Shown here in pieces: positions 18,340 through 28,908 of a stretch of DNA of 64,000 nt (position 1 is the first letter of the stretch; every line of letters begins with the position of its first letter). Source of the DNA: Treponema sp. (GTDB lineage Bacteria; Spirochaetota; Spirochaetia; Treponematales; Treponemataceae). The stretch covers positions 20,667-84,666 of the forward strand of contig JAFLSR010000007.1 in NCBI GenBank assembly GCA_022510845.1, given 5' to 3'. Under the pieces are notes generated by a model. It saw nothing but the letters and a program-made list of their open reading frames with translations, did no database searches and was not told where the DNA came from. Position numbers and translations under genes: made by a program.

Positions 18340-18678
18340 CTAAAAGCGTTGAAAATATTGACAGAATAACAATAAGTATATGGAAGGGCGAATGGCAAGA
18401 ACAATATTTTTTAAATCCTCTCCCCATTTTATACAATGAAAAATCGTGGACAAATAGTAAGCCAAACATACATTTGCAAAGAAAAGAATAATTCCGTATT
18501 TCCACCCCATCAAAAAGACTTTTACAATTTCGACAATGCCAAACGCTATGCAATATTCGGCAACGAATACAAAAAATACTTTGCCCAGTCCAAAAAGCAG
18601 ACTTATAAACAATGTTATGGCACAGCAAATGAAAAAGATTATCGCGTTGCCTGCCTTTTCTTTCCAATTATTTTTCAT
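18340..18678 (-). CDS. small multi-pass membrane hypothetical protein
   Basis: Hydrophobic segments AIIFFICCAITLFISLLFGLGKVFFVFVAEYC; AT-rich region; downstream of RHS remnant. Confidence 0.45.
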   Translation of the reverse strand: MKNNWKEKAGNAIIFFICCAITLFISLLFGLGKVFFVFVAEYCIAFGIVEIVKVFLMGWKYGIILFFANVCLAYYLSTIFHCIKWGEDLKNIVLAIRPSIYLLLFCQYFQRF

Positions 18679-18816
18679 CATTGACAACCTTGCTGTTTGT
18701 CTTGAAATCAAAACATATTACCAAAACCTTATTAGGATGTTTTTTGGGTTTTGTTTTCATTAAAAAAGATTAACTTGTTTTATTGTTTCTGTGCCAGCCG
18801 CATCGTCGCGCCTTTC

Positions 18817-18951
18817 TCAATTTCTGAAAAGATAAACTGGTCTTTCAAGAATTTTCCCATCCGGGTCAACATACCTTACCGGATTATTCCCCGCGTAGTG
18901 GTACAAATTGCCATTGATGTGATTGAACACGCGGCGTTTTCTCCCATTATA
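18817..18951 (-). pseudogene. RHS-repeat core-domain remnant
   Basis: Manual translation: VFNHINGNLYHYAGNNPVRYVDPDGKILERPVYLFRN*, no N-terminal RHS body upstream. Confidence 0.75.
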
Positions 18952-19119
18952 TCACGAAAAAATGAATTGTCCACTTGAATTTTTGAAAAACAAAATCAGA
19001 CAAAACTTCTTCCACTCCCAAGCCGAAACGCAAACCACTTTCCGCGTTTAACCATGAGTTTTCCCATCTGTTTCGCGGAAAACACGTCCATCGCATTGCC
19101 CGCTCGCGCGGAAATATTT

Positions 19120-19665
19120 ATGAAGAAAAGTTTTTTTTTGCCGATAATTTGTAAAATGGCTACAACGAAATATTTGATTTCCCTGCTCGCCGGAACCTGC
19201 GTGTACGTTTTGCTTTCGATAACGTGCGGAGAAAACGGCATTTGGGCGCAAAGGCAGATGGAGGAGCAAAAGCGAATCATCAGCGCACACACGCAGGAAA
19301 TCCAGAAAATAAATGACGACCTGCATCTAGAAAAAGCCGCAATGCGAAGCGACATGGACGTAATCGCCGCATACGCGCGAAAACTGGACTATGTTTTCCC
19401 GGGCGAAAAACTCGTAAAGATAAAGGGGCTGGGCGTGTCCGACTCGCTTATGTATGAGATGGGCACCGTACTAAAAAGCCATCCCGTAGCGTATGTGGGC
19501 GAATGGTTTTCCAAGGGAGCGGCGGCGGCTGTGGGGCTTCTCGTATTTTTCGTGCTCGCATTGTTCGACGTTTCCTACGGAGTGAAAAAAACTTTCTCCC
19601 GCAAGGCTCAGCGCAATTTTGAGACCATCGAGGGCATTCCCGTCTATGATGTTGCGCAAGTCTGA
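19120..19665 (+). CDS. FtsB/DivIC-like septum formation initiator protein
   Basis: N-terminal TM then coiled coil RQMEEQKRIISAHTQEIQKINDDLHLEKAAMRSD...IAAYARKLDYVFPGE; additional C-terminal TM. Confidence 0.7.
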   Translation: MKKSFFLPIICKMATTKYLISLLAGTCVYVLLSITCGENGIWAQRQMEEQKRIISAHTQEIQKINDDLHLEKAAMRSDMDVIAAYARKLDYVFPGEKLVKIKGLGVSDSLMYEMGTVLKSHPVAYVGEWFSKGAAAAVGLLVFFVLALFDVSYGVKKTFSRKAQRNFETIEGIPVYDVAQV

Positions 19666-20218
19666 AAAAGATTCCGCAGAGCGAACCTCTTCCATAATCA
19701 AAGAAGGCAAAATCGTAATAATTCCGACCGACACCGTATACGGATTCAGCGGAATCGTTTCGCGAGAAGAGAGCGAATTCAGCACGGAAAAAATCATCCG
19801 CAAAATAAAGGGCCGCGGCGAAGACAAGCCCTTCATAGAACTCCTATCCGAGCCCGAAAGCATCTACAATTACACCGACCATATCCTGCCACAAGAAATT
19901 TTCGGAAGATGGCCCGGTCCTTTGACCGTAATCGTTGAGAACAACGCTCGCTACAAAAAAATCACCGGGCGCGACACCACAGCGTTCCGCTGCCCGAACG
20001 ACGAATGGCTTCGAAAAGTAATCATGCTGTGCGGCTCTCCAATCTATTCTACAAGCACAAACCGCTCGGGCGAAAGAGCGTTGAATTCCGTGGCGGAAAT
20101 CCGCGCCGAATTCGAAAGCGAAGTGGAACTGATTGTCTCGGACGGCGACAAGGCGGGGGTAAAGCCCTCCGCAATCGTTTCTTTTTTGGGCGGAAAACTA
20201 AAAACAATCCGCGAATAA
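19646..20218 (+). CDS. Sua5/YciO/YrdC family threonylcarbamoyl-AMP synthase-like protein
   Basis: IIKEGKIVIIPTDTVYGFSGI; KIKGRGEDKPF; WPGPLTVIV; STSTNRSGE. Confidence 0.88.
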   Translation: MMLRKSEKDSAERTSSIIKEGKIVIIPTDTVYGFSGIVSREESEFSTEKIIRKIKGRGEDKPFIELLSEPESIYNYTDHILPQEIFGRWPGPLTVIVENNARYKKITGRDTTAFRCPNDEWLRKVIMLCGSPIYSTSTNRSGERALNSVAEIRAEFESEVELIVSDGDKAGVKPSAIVSFLGGKLKTIRE

Positions 20219-20405
20219 AATGCGAACCTTAAAAACCGAAAATGCCGCGCAATGCAAATCCCTGCTGACGAGTTCGCCCGCTTGTGCAAATTGCATTTTC
20301 GTCCGCCTTGTTCCTTCGCACATGAAAACCGCGAAAACGCGCGTTGCCGATTTTAAGTCCGACTTTCTGCTTCACAAAAACTCGCCTATCTGGGCGCACG
20401 CGCTG

Positions 20406-21638
20406 TCAGATTTCAATCAAAAACCTGTTCAAAAACAAAAGCCCTTCGCGCGTGAGGGAATAAAAAACTTCGCCGTTTTTTTCCGTGACGTGCGCGAGAT
20501 TTTTTTTCCGCCATCTTTCAAACGCGCCGTTTTCCGCGCCAAGTCGCTCTGCAAAATCTTTCCCGAAACGCGCGCGATATTCATTTTCTCCGACTCCGAG
20601 GGAAGTGCGAAATCCCATCATAAGGAATTCCTTCTCTTCCGTCTGCAAGTCAATCGCCTCAAGTTCGCACGGAAGGTGCGGGATTTCTTCACCGCGCCGC
20701 CATTCGAATTCTTTCCAAAAATTTACGTACTTCCTTATGTCATGCGTGTTCGCAAAACGCACGCCTTTTTTTTGCGCGGGATTTTCCTTCAAGGCAGGAT
20801 TTCCGTTTCCCATCCAAATCGTTCCCACAGCCCCCGCGCCCGCTCCAAGATAATCGCGGAGATGCCAATAGCCGCCGTTGTGCCTGCTTTCGTGTCCCGG
20901 AATCGCGAAATTCGAAATTTCATAATGCGAAAATCCAAAGCCCTCCAAAATTTCCCGCCCGAAAAGCCAAAGTTCGTCCGCAAAATCCGCGTCATATTCA
21001 GCAACGCCCGCCGCAACATTTTTCGCAAGCGGAGTTCCTTCTTCAAGCGAAAGCGCGTAAAGGGAAATGTGCGCCGCGCCGTTTTGAAACGCGAAATCCA
21101 AGTCGTCGCGCAGCATCTCCTTTGTCTGAAACGGAAGCCCCGCGATGAAGTCGGCGCACCATTGTCCGCGCCAATTCTTTTTTATGAGACGAACGGCTTC
21201 AAGAATTTGAGCGCGGCTCGTCCTGCGCCCCACAGATCCTAGAACGCCATCGTCCGCGCATTGTATGCCCAGCGAAAGGCGATTCGCGCCGCCGGATTGC
21301 GCAGCCTCTAAAAATCCTTCCGAAACAGTTTCGGGATTTGCTTCGATGGTGAATTCCACAGTCTCCGAAAAAGCGTCTACGGAAGACTTGATTGAGGCGC
21401 AAAGCGCGGACAAATCCTGTTCGCCCAATATGCTCGGCGTTCCCCCTCCTATGTAAACCGAAGAAAATTCTTTCACGCCAAAACGCGCCACAAGGAATTT
21501 GATTTGGTTGGAAACGGCATCGATGTAGTCGCGCATGGAAAACGCGCTCCCGCAAAAAACATCCTGCGGCCGCCTGCTGAAAAAATCGCAGTAGCCGCAC
21601 TTCTGCAAGCAAAAAGGAATGTGAATGTAGAGGAGCAT
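20406..21638 (-). CDS. HemW-like radical SAM protein
   Basis: YIHIPFCLQKCGYCDFFS; YIGGGTPSIL; SLGIQCADDGVLGSVGR. Confidence 0.88.
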   Translation of the reverse strand: MLLYIHIPFCLQKCGYCDFFSRRPQDVFCGSAFSMRDYIDAVSNQIKFLVARFGVKEFSSVYIGGGTPSILGEQDLSALCASIKSSVDAFSETVEFTIEANPETVSEGFLEAAQSGGANRLSLGIQCADDGVLGSVGRRTSRAQILEAVRLIKKNWRGQWCADFIAGLPFQTKEMLRDDLDFAFQNGAAHISLYALSLEEGTPLAKNVAAGVAEYDADFADELWLFGREILEGFGFSHYEISNFAIPGHESRHNGGYWHLRDYLGAGAGAVGTIWMGNGNPALKENPAQKKGVRFANTHDIRKYVNFWKEFEWRRGEEIPHLPCELEAIDLQTEEKEFLMMGFRTSLGVGENEYRARFGKDFAERLGAENGAFERWRKKNLAHVTEKNGEVFYSLTREGLLFLNRFLIEI

Positions 21639-22361
21639 TTATTTTCGCGCCTTTGAACGGAAAAGGCGAAATTTTTTGAACGGAAAGTAGGTCAAGACAA
21701 CCTTTCCCTTTATGCGACCTTTTTTCACCGCGCCGAACATCCTCGAATCCATCGAAGAAAGGCGGTTGTCGGCAAGCACGAAATATTCGTCCGCGCCAAG
21801 CGTCATCTTTTCAAAGTCGCCGTGAACGCCAATCATCGTGTCCCAATTTGGCGGAGGCACGCGGATATCTATGCTGTACGGAATTTGGCTAAGTTCGAAT
21901 TCCGTGTACGAAAAGCGTTCGTCCCGCGGAGTGACATAGAGCACAAAATTTTTCATGTAAATCGTGTCGCCGGGAAGCGCGACGATTCGGCTCAAAAAAG
22001 GATTTTCATTTGATTTTTTTCGGAACGTCACCAAACATAAAAACATATCCGCGGCATTTTGCAGGAGCGTAGCGGATTTTTTTTCGGGACGCGAAATCAG
22101 CACGATTTCTCCACGGCGGATTTTGTTCTCGGAAAAAAGCGCGCGCGGCGTTGCAAGCGAAAAAGAATTCCGCACGATGTTCGGCTCCATCGAAAGCGAA
22201 CTTTGGGCGACAGGCTTTATCAAAAACGCGAGAATCGCATTCAGCAAAAAAATGAACAGGAACAAAAAAAGCAAAATATTCCTGATTTTTCTCGCGCGCT
22301 CCCTCCGCATCGAAAACGAAATCTCGTATATGTTCTTATTGACATAGCTTTTTTTTTCCAT
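21639..22361 (-). CDS. lepB: signal peptidase I
   Basis: SSLSMEPNI catalytic Ser motif; RIVALPGDTIYMKN; FVLADNRLSSMDSR. Confidence 0.88.
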   Translation of the reverse strand: MEKKSYVNKNIYEISFSMRRERARKIRNILLFLFLFIFLLNAILAFLIKPVAQSSLSMEPNIVRNSFSLATPRALFSENKIRRGEIVLISRPEKKSATLLQNAADMFLCLVTFRKKSNENPFLSRIVALPGDTIYMKNFVLYVTPRDERFSYTEFELSQIPYSIDIRVPPPNWDTMIGVHGDFEKMTLGADEYFVLADNRLSSMDSRMFGAVKKGRIKGKVVLTYFPFKKFRLFRSKARK

Positions 22362-22489
22362 AGCGAAAAAATTATAGCAGATATGACGACACTTTGCAAG
22401 TGCGCGGTGATTATAAAAACTCGAAGTTAAACTTGACACGGTTTAGTCAAGTTTAAAAACACATTTTTAATTCTCCGCATTTCAATCCC

Positions 22490-23602
22490 CTAGTCTTTCG
22501 CGCGTCCTACAAAATATCGGATGTCGCCAGAAAGCCCCAGCATAAAAAGCGCGGCGATTACGACCACCCCTCCAATCTGAATCCCGTATTGGATTTTGGG
22601 CGGAATCTGCTTTTTTGTTGCGGCTTGAATCAGAGCGAACAGAATCATCCCTCCGTCAAGCACTGGAATCGGAAGCAGGTTCATAATAAAAAGCGAGACG
22701 CATATCAGCGCGACAAACTGGCACAATACAACGACGCCCACCTTGAAATCCTGCAAAAACCCTTCGCGCGCGCTTTCGCCAAGCATACTGCTTATCCGCG
22801 CAGGACCTGAAACGGCGTTTGTTATGTCCACTCCCTTGAAAAGCACGCCGATGCTTTTTATCGTAAGCGCAATCATTTTGCCTGTTTCCAAAAAACCTTG
22901 GCGCACGGCCTGAAACGGCGGAACGCCGGCGACTTCCTTTGAAAGAATTGCCCCCGAACTCTGAACGCCAATCATTCCGATGCCGCTTTCCTTGTTCAAA
23001 ATCGTGCGCACGGTGAATGTGAGCCTTTCCCCTCCCCGCAAAACTTCCACCACGACATCCTCGTCCGGCCGCGAAGAAATTTCTGAAAATATGTCCGAAA
23101 AATCACCTATCGCAATTCCGTTTATGCTGGTGATGGTGTCGCCCGAAATTATGCCTGCGTCGCGGGCGGGGGAACGAAACGAAGGGTCTTCCGGGATTTC
23201 GATTGTCGCGCTTCTCGTGTAGTAACTGTAGCCCAGTATCGCTATCACAGTGTATGCGATTACAGCCATAATCAAATTGAAAAGTGGTCCTGCCAACGCG
23301 ATTGCCGCACGCTTCATCGGGTGGATTCCGTAGAGCGAATCTTTTTCGCCTGAAACACATGGGAGGTTTTCTTCGATGGCATTCACAAAGTCCTTTTCGC
23401 CCTTCATTCCGCAGTAGCCGCCTATCGGAAGAAGCGAAAGCCGGTAGTCCGTGCCGCGGAATGTCTTGTGCAAAAGTATCGGTCCCATTCCTATGGAAAA
23501 TGATTCCACTTTTACGCCGAAAATCCTTGCTGCCACGAAATGCCCCACTTCGTGAAAGCAGACTATCACGCTCAGGACAAAAAGCCCATATATTATGTTC
23601 AA
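22490..23602 (-). CDS. rseP: site-2 protease family zinc metalloprotease RseP
   Basis: HEVGHFVAARIFGVKVESFSIGMGP; PDZ region; NLLPIPVLDGG; likely TTG start overlapping dxr stop. Confidence 0.92.
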   Translation of the reverse strand: MNIIYGLFVLSVIVCFHEVGHFVAARIFGVKVESFSIGMGPILLHKTFRGTDYRLSLLPIGGYCGMKGEKDFVNAIEENLPCVSGEKDSLYGIHPMKRAAIALAGPLFNLIMAVIAYTVIAILGYSYYTRSATIEIPEDPSFRSPARDAGIISGDTITSINGIAIGDFSDIFSEISSRPDEDVVVEVLRGGERLTFTVRTILNKESGIGMIGVQSSGAILSKEVAGVPPFQAVRQGFLETGKMIALTIKSIGVLFKGVDITNAVSGPARISSMLGESAREGFLQDFKVGVVVLCQFVALICVSLFIMNLLPIPVLDGGMILFALIQAATKKQIPPKIQYGIQIGGVVVIAALFMLGLSGDIRYFVGRAKD

Positions 23603-24684
23603 AGCATTTCCTCCGCGGCTGCCCGCGCCATCCTGTCGCATTGGAAAACATCGTCCCAATCCGAAAGGTTTCCGCTCCAATCCATTTCAAGCGTTCTTTG
23701 CACAACACGCGCTATCTGCAAGAATTTTATCCTGCCTTCAATGAAAGCGTTCGCAGCCACTTCGTCAGCCGCATTGAATGCGATTGTATAAAGCGGCCCC
23801 CTCCTTACGGCAGAATACGCCGCATCCAAAAGCGGAAAGGTTTCGCGGCGCGCCTGCATAAAACTCATATTGTGCCCCGCAAGCGAGAATTTTTCCAAGC
23901 CGCTGTCCACATATTCGGGAAAGCAGAGCGCGCCCATTATCGGATGCCGCATATCAGGCTCGGATATCTGCGCATAGAGAATTCCGTCCGTAGTGCGCAC
24001 AAGCGAATGAACCAAACTTTCAGGATGCACCACCACGTCCACGCGCTCTGGCGGCATCTCAAAAAGCCTGCACGCTTCAATCACTTCAAGCCCCTTGTTG
24101 GCGAGCGTCGCGGAATCCACAGTGATTTTTTTTCCCATGTTCCAAGTGGGATGCTTTAGCGCGTCGGCGAGAGTCACATTCTCAAGTTGGGATTCGCTGT
24201 AGTTTCTGAACGGGCCTCCGCTCGCGGTAAGAATTATTTCTGCAATCTTGTCGCGTCCGCAAAACGAAGCGAGGTTGAAAATCGCGCTGTGCTCGCTGTC
24301 CACCGGCAGAATCTTTGCCCCGCTCTTGCACGCGATTTCATTTATCAGATGCCACGCCATCACCACGCTTTCTTTGTTCGCAAGCGCAAGGTCGATTCCG
24401 CGTTCCAAAACCATTTTGCTGGGAACAAGCCCCGCGCTTCCCGCAATGCCGTTCACCACGATTTGCGGTTTCGCGGCATCCAAAAGCCGTGCAATCCCAT
24501 CCTCGCCTTCCAAAGAAGAAAGCGTCGTTGGGCAATGGAACTCGCTCTCCAAAGAGGCAAGCGTTTTTTTCGAAGAATGCGCGTGAAGACCCACCACGCG
24601 AAATTTGTCTTTGTGATGCCGCGCCAAATCGAGAGTGCTTTTTCCTATGAAGCCTGTCGCGCCAAGAACGAGAATGTCTTTCAT
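23599..24684 (-). CDS. dxr: 1-deoxy-D-xylulose 5-phosphate reductoisomerase
   Basis: LGATGFIGKSTLDL; LANKESVVMAW; LPVDSEHSAIF. Confidence 0.95.
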   Translation of the reverse strand: MKDILVLGATGFIGKSTLDLARHHKDKFRVVGLHAHSSKKTLASLESEFHCPTTLSSLEGEDGIARLLDAAKPQIVVNGIAGSAGLVPSKMVLERGIDLALANKESVVMAWHLINEIACKSGAKILPVDSEHSAIFNLASFCGRDKIAEIILTASGGPFRNYSESQLENVTLADALKHPTWNMGKKITVDSATLANKGLEVIEACRLFEMPPERVDVVVHPESLVHSLVRTTDGILYAQISEPDMRHPIMGALCFPEYVDSGLEKFSLAGHNMSFMQARRETFPLLDAAYSAVRRGPLYTIAFNAADEVAANAFIEGRIKFLQIARVVQRTLEMDWSGNLSDWDDVFQCDRMARAAAEEML

Positions 24685-25538
24685 AATCCGGCAGAAGAAA
24701 ACAAAAATCGAACCAAGCAGTAATAGAATGGAGCCGCCATGAAAACTGAGTCAACGCTGTCCAAAACGCCGCCGCGTCCCAAAACGATTTTTCCGCTGTC
24801 CTTGATGTTCGCGCTGCGCTTAAAGACGCTTTCGGCAAGATCGCCAATGACGCTTGCCGTGCACACGACGATGCCCAAGACGAGCACTCGCAGCAACTTG
24901 TTCGGAACATCAAACGCGGAAGCGAACACCAAATACGAAGAAAGGAAAGCCACCAATATGCATCCGAGGTACGCGCCCACAAATCCTGCCACGCTTTTGT
25001 TCGGACTTGCCGCCACTACACCGCGATTGCTTTTTCCGAAGAGCATTCCGAAAAGCCATGCCGCGCTGTCGCTTATGAACACCATCACAAGGAATGTCAT
25101 AAGGTGAGCGGAAGAATTATTCATCAAAGAAAGGCGCGTGATAAAAGAAGGCAAAAATCCTGCGTACAAGAGAGTGCAGGCAGAACGCGAAATGCGGACA
25201 TTGGACTTTTCGAAAGTCCGCGCGGAAAATATCTCGAAGGCGAACGTTATGAACACGGCTGCCACGAGCGCGACATCGCACAGGTCAATTCGAAGTGAAA
25301 AATCCAAGCCGATGTAAGTGCACGCGGGAATCGCCACGCACAAAAAAATCACCAAGGGCTTCGGCAATGTTTCCCCGCCAGAAGCGAAGATGACGCACAT
25401 TTCATGGGCTGCGATGGCGCACACCGCCAGCAGCAGCACATTGAACGCGATGCTGTTGGAAGGGTCAAAATGCACAATGCCGAGTATAAGAGGGATTCCT
25501 ACAAAAAAAATCAAAAGCCTTTGTATGAGCTTGCTCAT
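24681..25538 (-). CDS. cdsA: phosphatidate cytidylyltransferase
   Basis: Multi-pass membrane protein, SVIGDLAESVFKRSANIKDSGKIVLGRGGVLDSVDSV. Confidence 0.93.
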   Translation of the reverse strand: MSKLIQRLLIFFVGIPLILGIVHFDPSNSIAFNVLLLAVCAIAAHEMCVIFASGGETLPKPLVIFLCVAIPACTYIGLDFSLRIDLCDVALVAAVFITFAFEIFSARTFEKSNVRISRSACTLLYAGFLPSFITRLSLMNNSSAHLMTFLVMVFISDSAAWLFGMLFGKSNRGVVAASPNKSVAGFVGAYLGCILVAFLSSYLVFASAFDVPNKLLRVLVLGIVVCTASVIGDLAESVFKRSANIKDSGKIVLGRGGVLDSVDSVFMAAPFYYCLVRFLFSSAGL

Positions 25539-26272
25539 TTTGCGTCTCCCGGAGAATTCACGCCTCCGAACCGCCTGTTACGCGCAGAAAATTCCTTGAC
25601 ACAGTTTTCGAATTCTTCCACACCATAATCCGGCCAAAGCGTGTCCGTAAAAAACAGTTCCGCGTATGCCGCATGCCAAAGCATAAAATTGCTCAAACGC
25701 ATCTCGCCGCCAGTGCGCACAAGGAGGTCCACTTCGGGCAAGGAAGGCATATCGAATGCCGCGCAGAAATCTTCTTCCGAAAGAATTTTTCCTTGCGAGG
25801 CGACAGGGCTTTCAAGCAATTTTCGCGCCGCCCGGACGATTTCATCGCGGCCGCCGTAGTTTATCGCAAGAACCACAGTCGTTCCAGAAAAATCCGCCGT
25901 GTCTTTTTTCGCGTTCAGAATCTCTTCCTGCACGTCGCGCGGCAATCCAGAAAGGTTTCCTATGTGCTCGATGCGAATTTTATTTTCCTTGTAAAACTCG
26001 AATTCCGCCCGCAGATGCCCTTTGATGAGCCCCATCAAATAGCCCACTTCCTCTTGAGCGCGCTTCCAGTTTTCGGTGGAAAAAGTATAGAGAGTAACGT
26101 AACTTATGCCCAAATCGGACGCGGCCCGCACGATGCGCTTCGCAGTTTCCAAGCCTTCTTTGTGGCCGGCGGTGCGCGGAAGCCCTCGCTTTTGCGCCCA
26201 GCGTCCGTTTCCGTCCATTATCACAGCCACATGGCGAGGAATAGAATTTTCGCCGCGAAAATCCGAAGGCAT
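25535..26272 (-). CDS. uppS: isoprenyl (undecaprenyl diphosphate) synthase
   Basis: HVAVIMDGNGRWAQKRGLPRTAGHKEG; LAINYGGRDEI. Confidence 0.95.
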   Translation of the reverse strand: MPSDFRGENSIPRHVAVIMDGNGRWAQKRGLPRTAGHKEGLETAKRIVRAASDLGISYVTLYTFSTENWKRAQEEVGYLMGLIKGHLRAEFEFYKENKIRIEHIGNLSGLPRDVQEEILNAKKDTADFSGTTVVLAINYGGRDEIVRAARKLLESPVASQGKILSEEDFCAAFDMPSLPEVDLLVRTGGEMRLSNFMLWHAAYAELFFTDTLWPDYGVEEFENCVKEFSARNRRFGGVNSPGDAK

Positions 26273-26817
26273 CAGTCCATTATTTCCTTTTCTTTCGCAT
26301 CGTAAATCGAATTTATTTCCGCTATGAATTTGTCGGTGGCTTTTTGAAGCTCGTCGCCCATTTTTTTCAGCTCGTCTTCGGTGATTTCGCCAGCCTTCTG
26401 CCTCTTCTTCAAATCCTCGTTTTCATCGCGGCGGATGTTCCGAATCGCGGTGCGGGAATTCTCGGCAGTCGTCTTCGCCTGCTTCGTAAGCTCCTTGCGG
26501 CGTTCGGCGGTGAGCGGCGGAATCGTGATGCGGATGACCTTTCCGTCATTCGAAGGGTTCAGTCCCAAATCCGCAGTAAGAATCGCCTTTTCGATTTCGG
26601 TTATGAGCGACTTGTCGAACGGATTGATAATGACTGTTCGCGCCTCGGGAATGGAAACCGTTGCCACTTGGTTGAGCGGCGACTTCTGCCCATAGTAATC
26701 AACGCGCACCCTGTCAAAAATATTCGCGCTCGCCCGTCCCGTGCGGATTGCGTTGAACGAATCCTTGAGCGAAGCGATTGTCTTTTCCATTCTTTCTTTT
26801 GATGATTCGATTGACAT
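26272..26817 (-). CDS. frr: ribosome recycling factor
   Basis: IRTGRASANIFDRVRVDYYGQKSPLNQVATVSIPEART. Confidence 0.96.
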   Translation of the reverse strand: MSIESSKERMEKTIASLKDSFNAIRTGRASANIFDRVRVDYYGQKSPLNQVATVSIPEARTVIINPFDKSLITEIEKAILTADLGLNPSNDGKVIRITIPPLTAERRKELTKQAKTTAENSRTAIRNIRRDENEDLKKRQKAGEITEDELKKMGDELQKATDKFIAEINSIYDAKEKEIMD

Positions 26818-26930
26818 AATTTTCCTTGCCGCATTGAAGCGATTTTATGCGAAGCGAACGCAAGGCGCAAGCCGGTGCGGAATTTCGCAAAACCGCGCAC
26901 GACTTTTCACCGCGTCCGCATCGCGTCTAC

Positions 26931-27767
26931 TTATTCTTTTCCAAGAACGTCGAGAACGATTTCTCCGAATTCCAAATTCGCGCCGACGCTCTTTCCAACT
27001 TCCTCGATTTTTTTCGCGACCGTAACCTTGTCGTCCTTTACGAACATCTGGTCCACAAAGCAAATCTCGGAAAGATGCTTTTTCACCTTGCCCTGCAAGA
27101 TTCCGGCCTTGACATTTTCCGGCTTCGAAGCCATCTTTTCGTCCTGGTCCATCTGCGCTTTGAAAATTTCAGTCTGCTCGTCGATGTAGGACTGAGGAAC
27201 ATCCGAGGCTTTGAGATATGCCGGGGTGAACGCCGCCAAGTGCATACAGCAGTCGTAGGCGAAAGTCTTTACGGCCTCGTCCTGTGAGCCTTTGATGACC
27301 ACCGCGCTCGCTGTCTTGAAATCCGAGTGCACATAAGAAGCCGCCACCGAACCTTCCGGAATCGCCACCACATTCACTTTGGCAACCGTCATGTTCTCGC
27401 GGATTTTCGTCGCGAGTTCCATGAGAATGTCCTTGTGCTCCTGCTCCACTTTGGTGTAGCCCTTTTCGAGCGTAACGTCGAGAAGTTTTTCTCCTGTTGC
27501 GATGAAGTCCGAGTTTTTCGCGACAAAGTCCGTCTCGCAGGTAACTTCGATGAGAACGATTTTGTCCTCAAGTTTTCTCACGAAAATTCTGCCTTCGCTC
27601 GTGGCGCGCTCGCTGCGCTTCGCCACGGCCGCAAGACCCTTTTCCTTCAATATTTTGGCGGCTTCCTTTACGTCGCCATTGGCTTCGGCAAGCGCGTTTT
27701 TGCAGGCCAAAAGTCCCGCGCCCGTGCTTTCGTTCAAAGCCTTGACATCTGCCATTGATATTGCCAT
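26931..27767 (-). CDS. tsf: translation elongation factor Ts
   Basis: LNESTGAGLLACKNALAEANGDVKEAAKILKEKG; CETDFVAKNSDF. Confidence 0.96.
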   Translation of the reverse strand: MAISMADVKALNESTGAGLLACKNALAEANGDVKEAAKILKEKGLAAVAKRSERATSEGRIFVRKLEDKIVLIEVTCETDFVAKNSDFIATGEKLLDVTLEKGYTKVEQEHKDILMELATKIRENMTVAKVNVVAIPEGSVAASYVHSDFKTASAVVIKGSQDEAVKTFAYDCCMHLAAFTPAYLKASDVPQSYIDEQTEIFKAQMDQDEKMASKPENVKAGILQGKVKKHLSEICFVDQMFVKDDKVTVAKKIEEVGKSVGANLEFGEIVLDVLGKE

Positions 27768-27789
27768 TTTTTTCTCCAATAAATTTTAT

Positions 27790-28653
27790 TTATTTGTACA
27801 TCTCGTCTTCGTCAACGATGGAATCGGAATCGTTCGCCTTGACATCCTCTTCTTTTTGCTCCGTGGGCTGGTAGTTGGCGTAGTCGTCGATTTCAACATC
27901 GTCGTGGCGCACGGCGGCATCGGTCTGCACTTCCTCGTCGTCGCCGAGCGTTTCGATAATCTTAAGGCCTTCCTCATTGTTCGCTTCCATCACGGCGTTC
28001 GCGATAATCGAAGTGAAAAGGCTAATCGCGCGAATCGCGTCGTCGTTGCCCGGAATCGGATAGTCGATGCCTTCAGGATTGGAATTCGTATCCACAACAG
28101 CCACCACGGGGATTCCCATGCGCTTTGCTTCCGCAACGGCAATCTGCTCCTTGTGCGTGTCGATTACGAAAATCGCACCAGGAAGTTCCTTCATTTCCTT
28201 TATTCCGCCGAGGTTCTTTTCGAGTTTCGCTTTCTCTTTCAAGAGCGAGGCAACTTCCTTTTTCGTCAGATTTTGGAAGGTGCCGTCCACTTCCATCTTT
28301 TCGATTTTCTTGAGACGCTGAAGAGATTTTTTAATCGTAGAAAAGTTCGTGAGCATTCCGCCAAGCCAGCGATTGTTCACGTAGAACTGTCCGCAACGTT
28401 CCGCCTCTTTTTGGACGGCCTGCTGCGCCTGCTTTTTCGTGCCCACAAAAAGCACCGATTTTCCCGAAGCCGCAGTCTTGCGAATGACTTCGTAGCTTTC
28501 TTTGATTGCAGTGATTGTTTTCTGCAAGTCGATGATGTGGATTCCGTTGCGCGCGCCGAAAATGTACTTGGACATGCGCGGATCCCAGCGTTTTACCTGA
28601 TGTCCGAAATGAACTCCGGATTCAAGCAGGTTTTTCATGGTAACAACAGCCAT
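27790..28653 (-). CDS. rpsB: 30S ribosomal protein S2
   Basis: [41 protein letters not shown]. Confidence 0.96.
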   Translation of the reverse strand: MAVVTMKNLLESGVHFGHQVKRWDPRMSKYIFGARNGIHIIDLQKTITAIKESYEVIRKTAASGKSVLFVGTKKQAQQAVQKEAERCGQFYVNNRWLGGMLTNFSTIKKSLQRLKKIEKMEVDGTFQNLTKKEVASLLKEKAKLEKNLGGIKEMKELPGAIFVIDTHKEQIAVAEAKRMGIPVVAVVDTNSNPEGIDYPIPGNDDAIRAISLFTSIIANAVMEANNEEGLKIIETLGDDEEVQTDAAVRHDDVEIDDYANYQPTEQKEEDVKANDSDSIVDEDEMYK

Positions 28654-28764
28654 GTTTTTCTCCTTCCCGTCGGAATTGTCCGACTCCAAACTCTGTTACT
28701 CAAAAGCCTTCGGCCTTTGGAAATTTTAGGAACAACGTTCCTTTAATTTTTGACAGTGAAAAAG

Positions 28765-28890
28765 GTCATTTCGCAACGAAGTGAGAAATGACAGTAAATA
28801 AATACGCAATTCAGTATGAATTGCTACCGAGTTTCGTAAAACGAAACTCGCAGAGAATTTCTACGAAGCGAACTTCTCGAAGTTAAAATT
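28765..28890 (+). repeat. modular hairpin element, copy C (terminal module degraded)
   Basis: GTCATTTC/GAAATGAC 28765-28772/28785-28792; GCAATTCA/TGAATTGC 28806-28824; CGAGTTTCGT/ACGAAACTCG 28828-28850; then GAAGTTAAAATTGACGG. Confidence 0.75.
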
Positions 28891-28908
28891 GACGGCGGCA
28901 AACCGAAG

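Noticed and set aside
18290-18667. 125-aa minus-strand ORF overlapping the small membrane protein
   Set aside because: Shares sequence in another frame with 18340-18678, which has more coherent transmembrane segments; only one is likely real.
20220-21242. 340-aa plus-strand ORF
   Set aside because: Mostly antisense to the HemW-like gene; basic low-quality composition.
27502-28746. 414-aa plus-strand ORF
   Set aside because: Opposite rpsB and tsf, both certain; no family signature.
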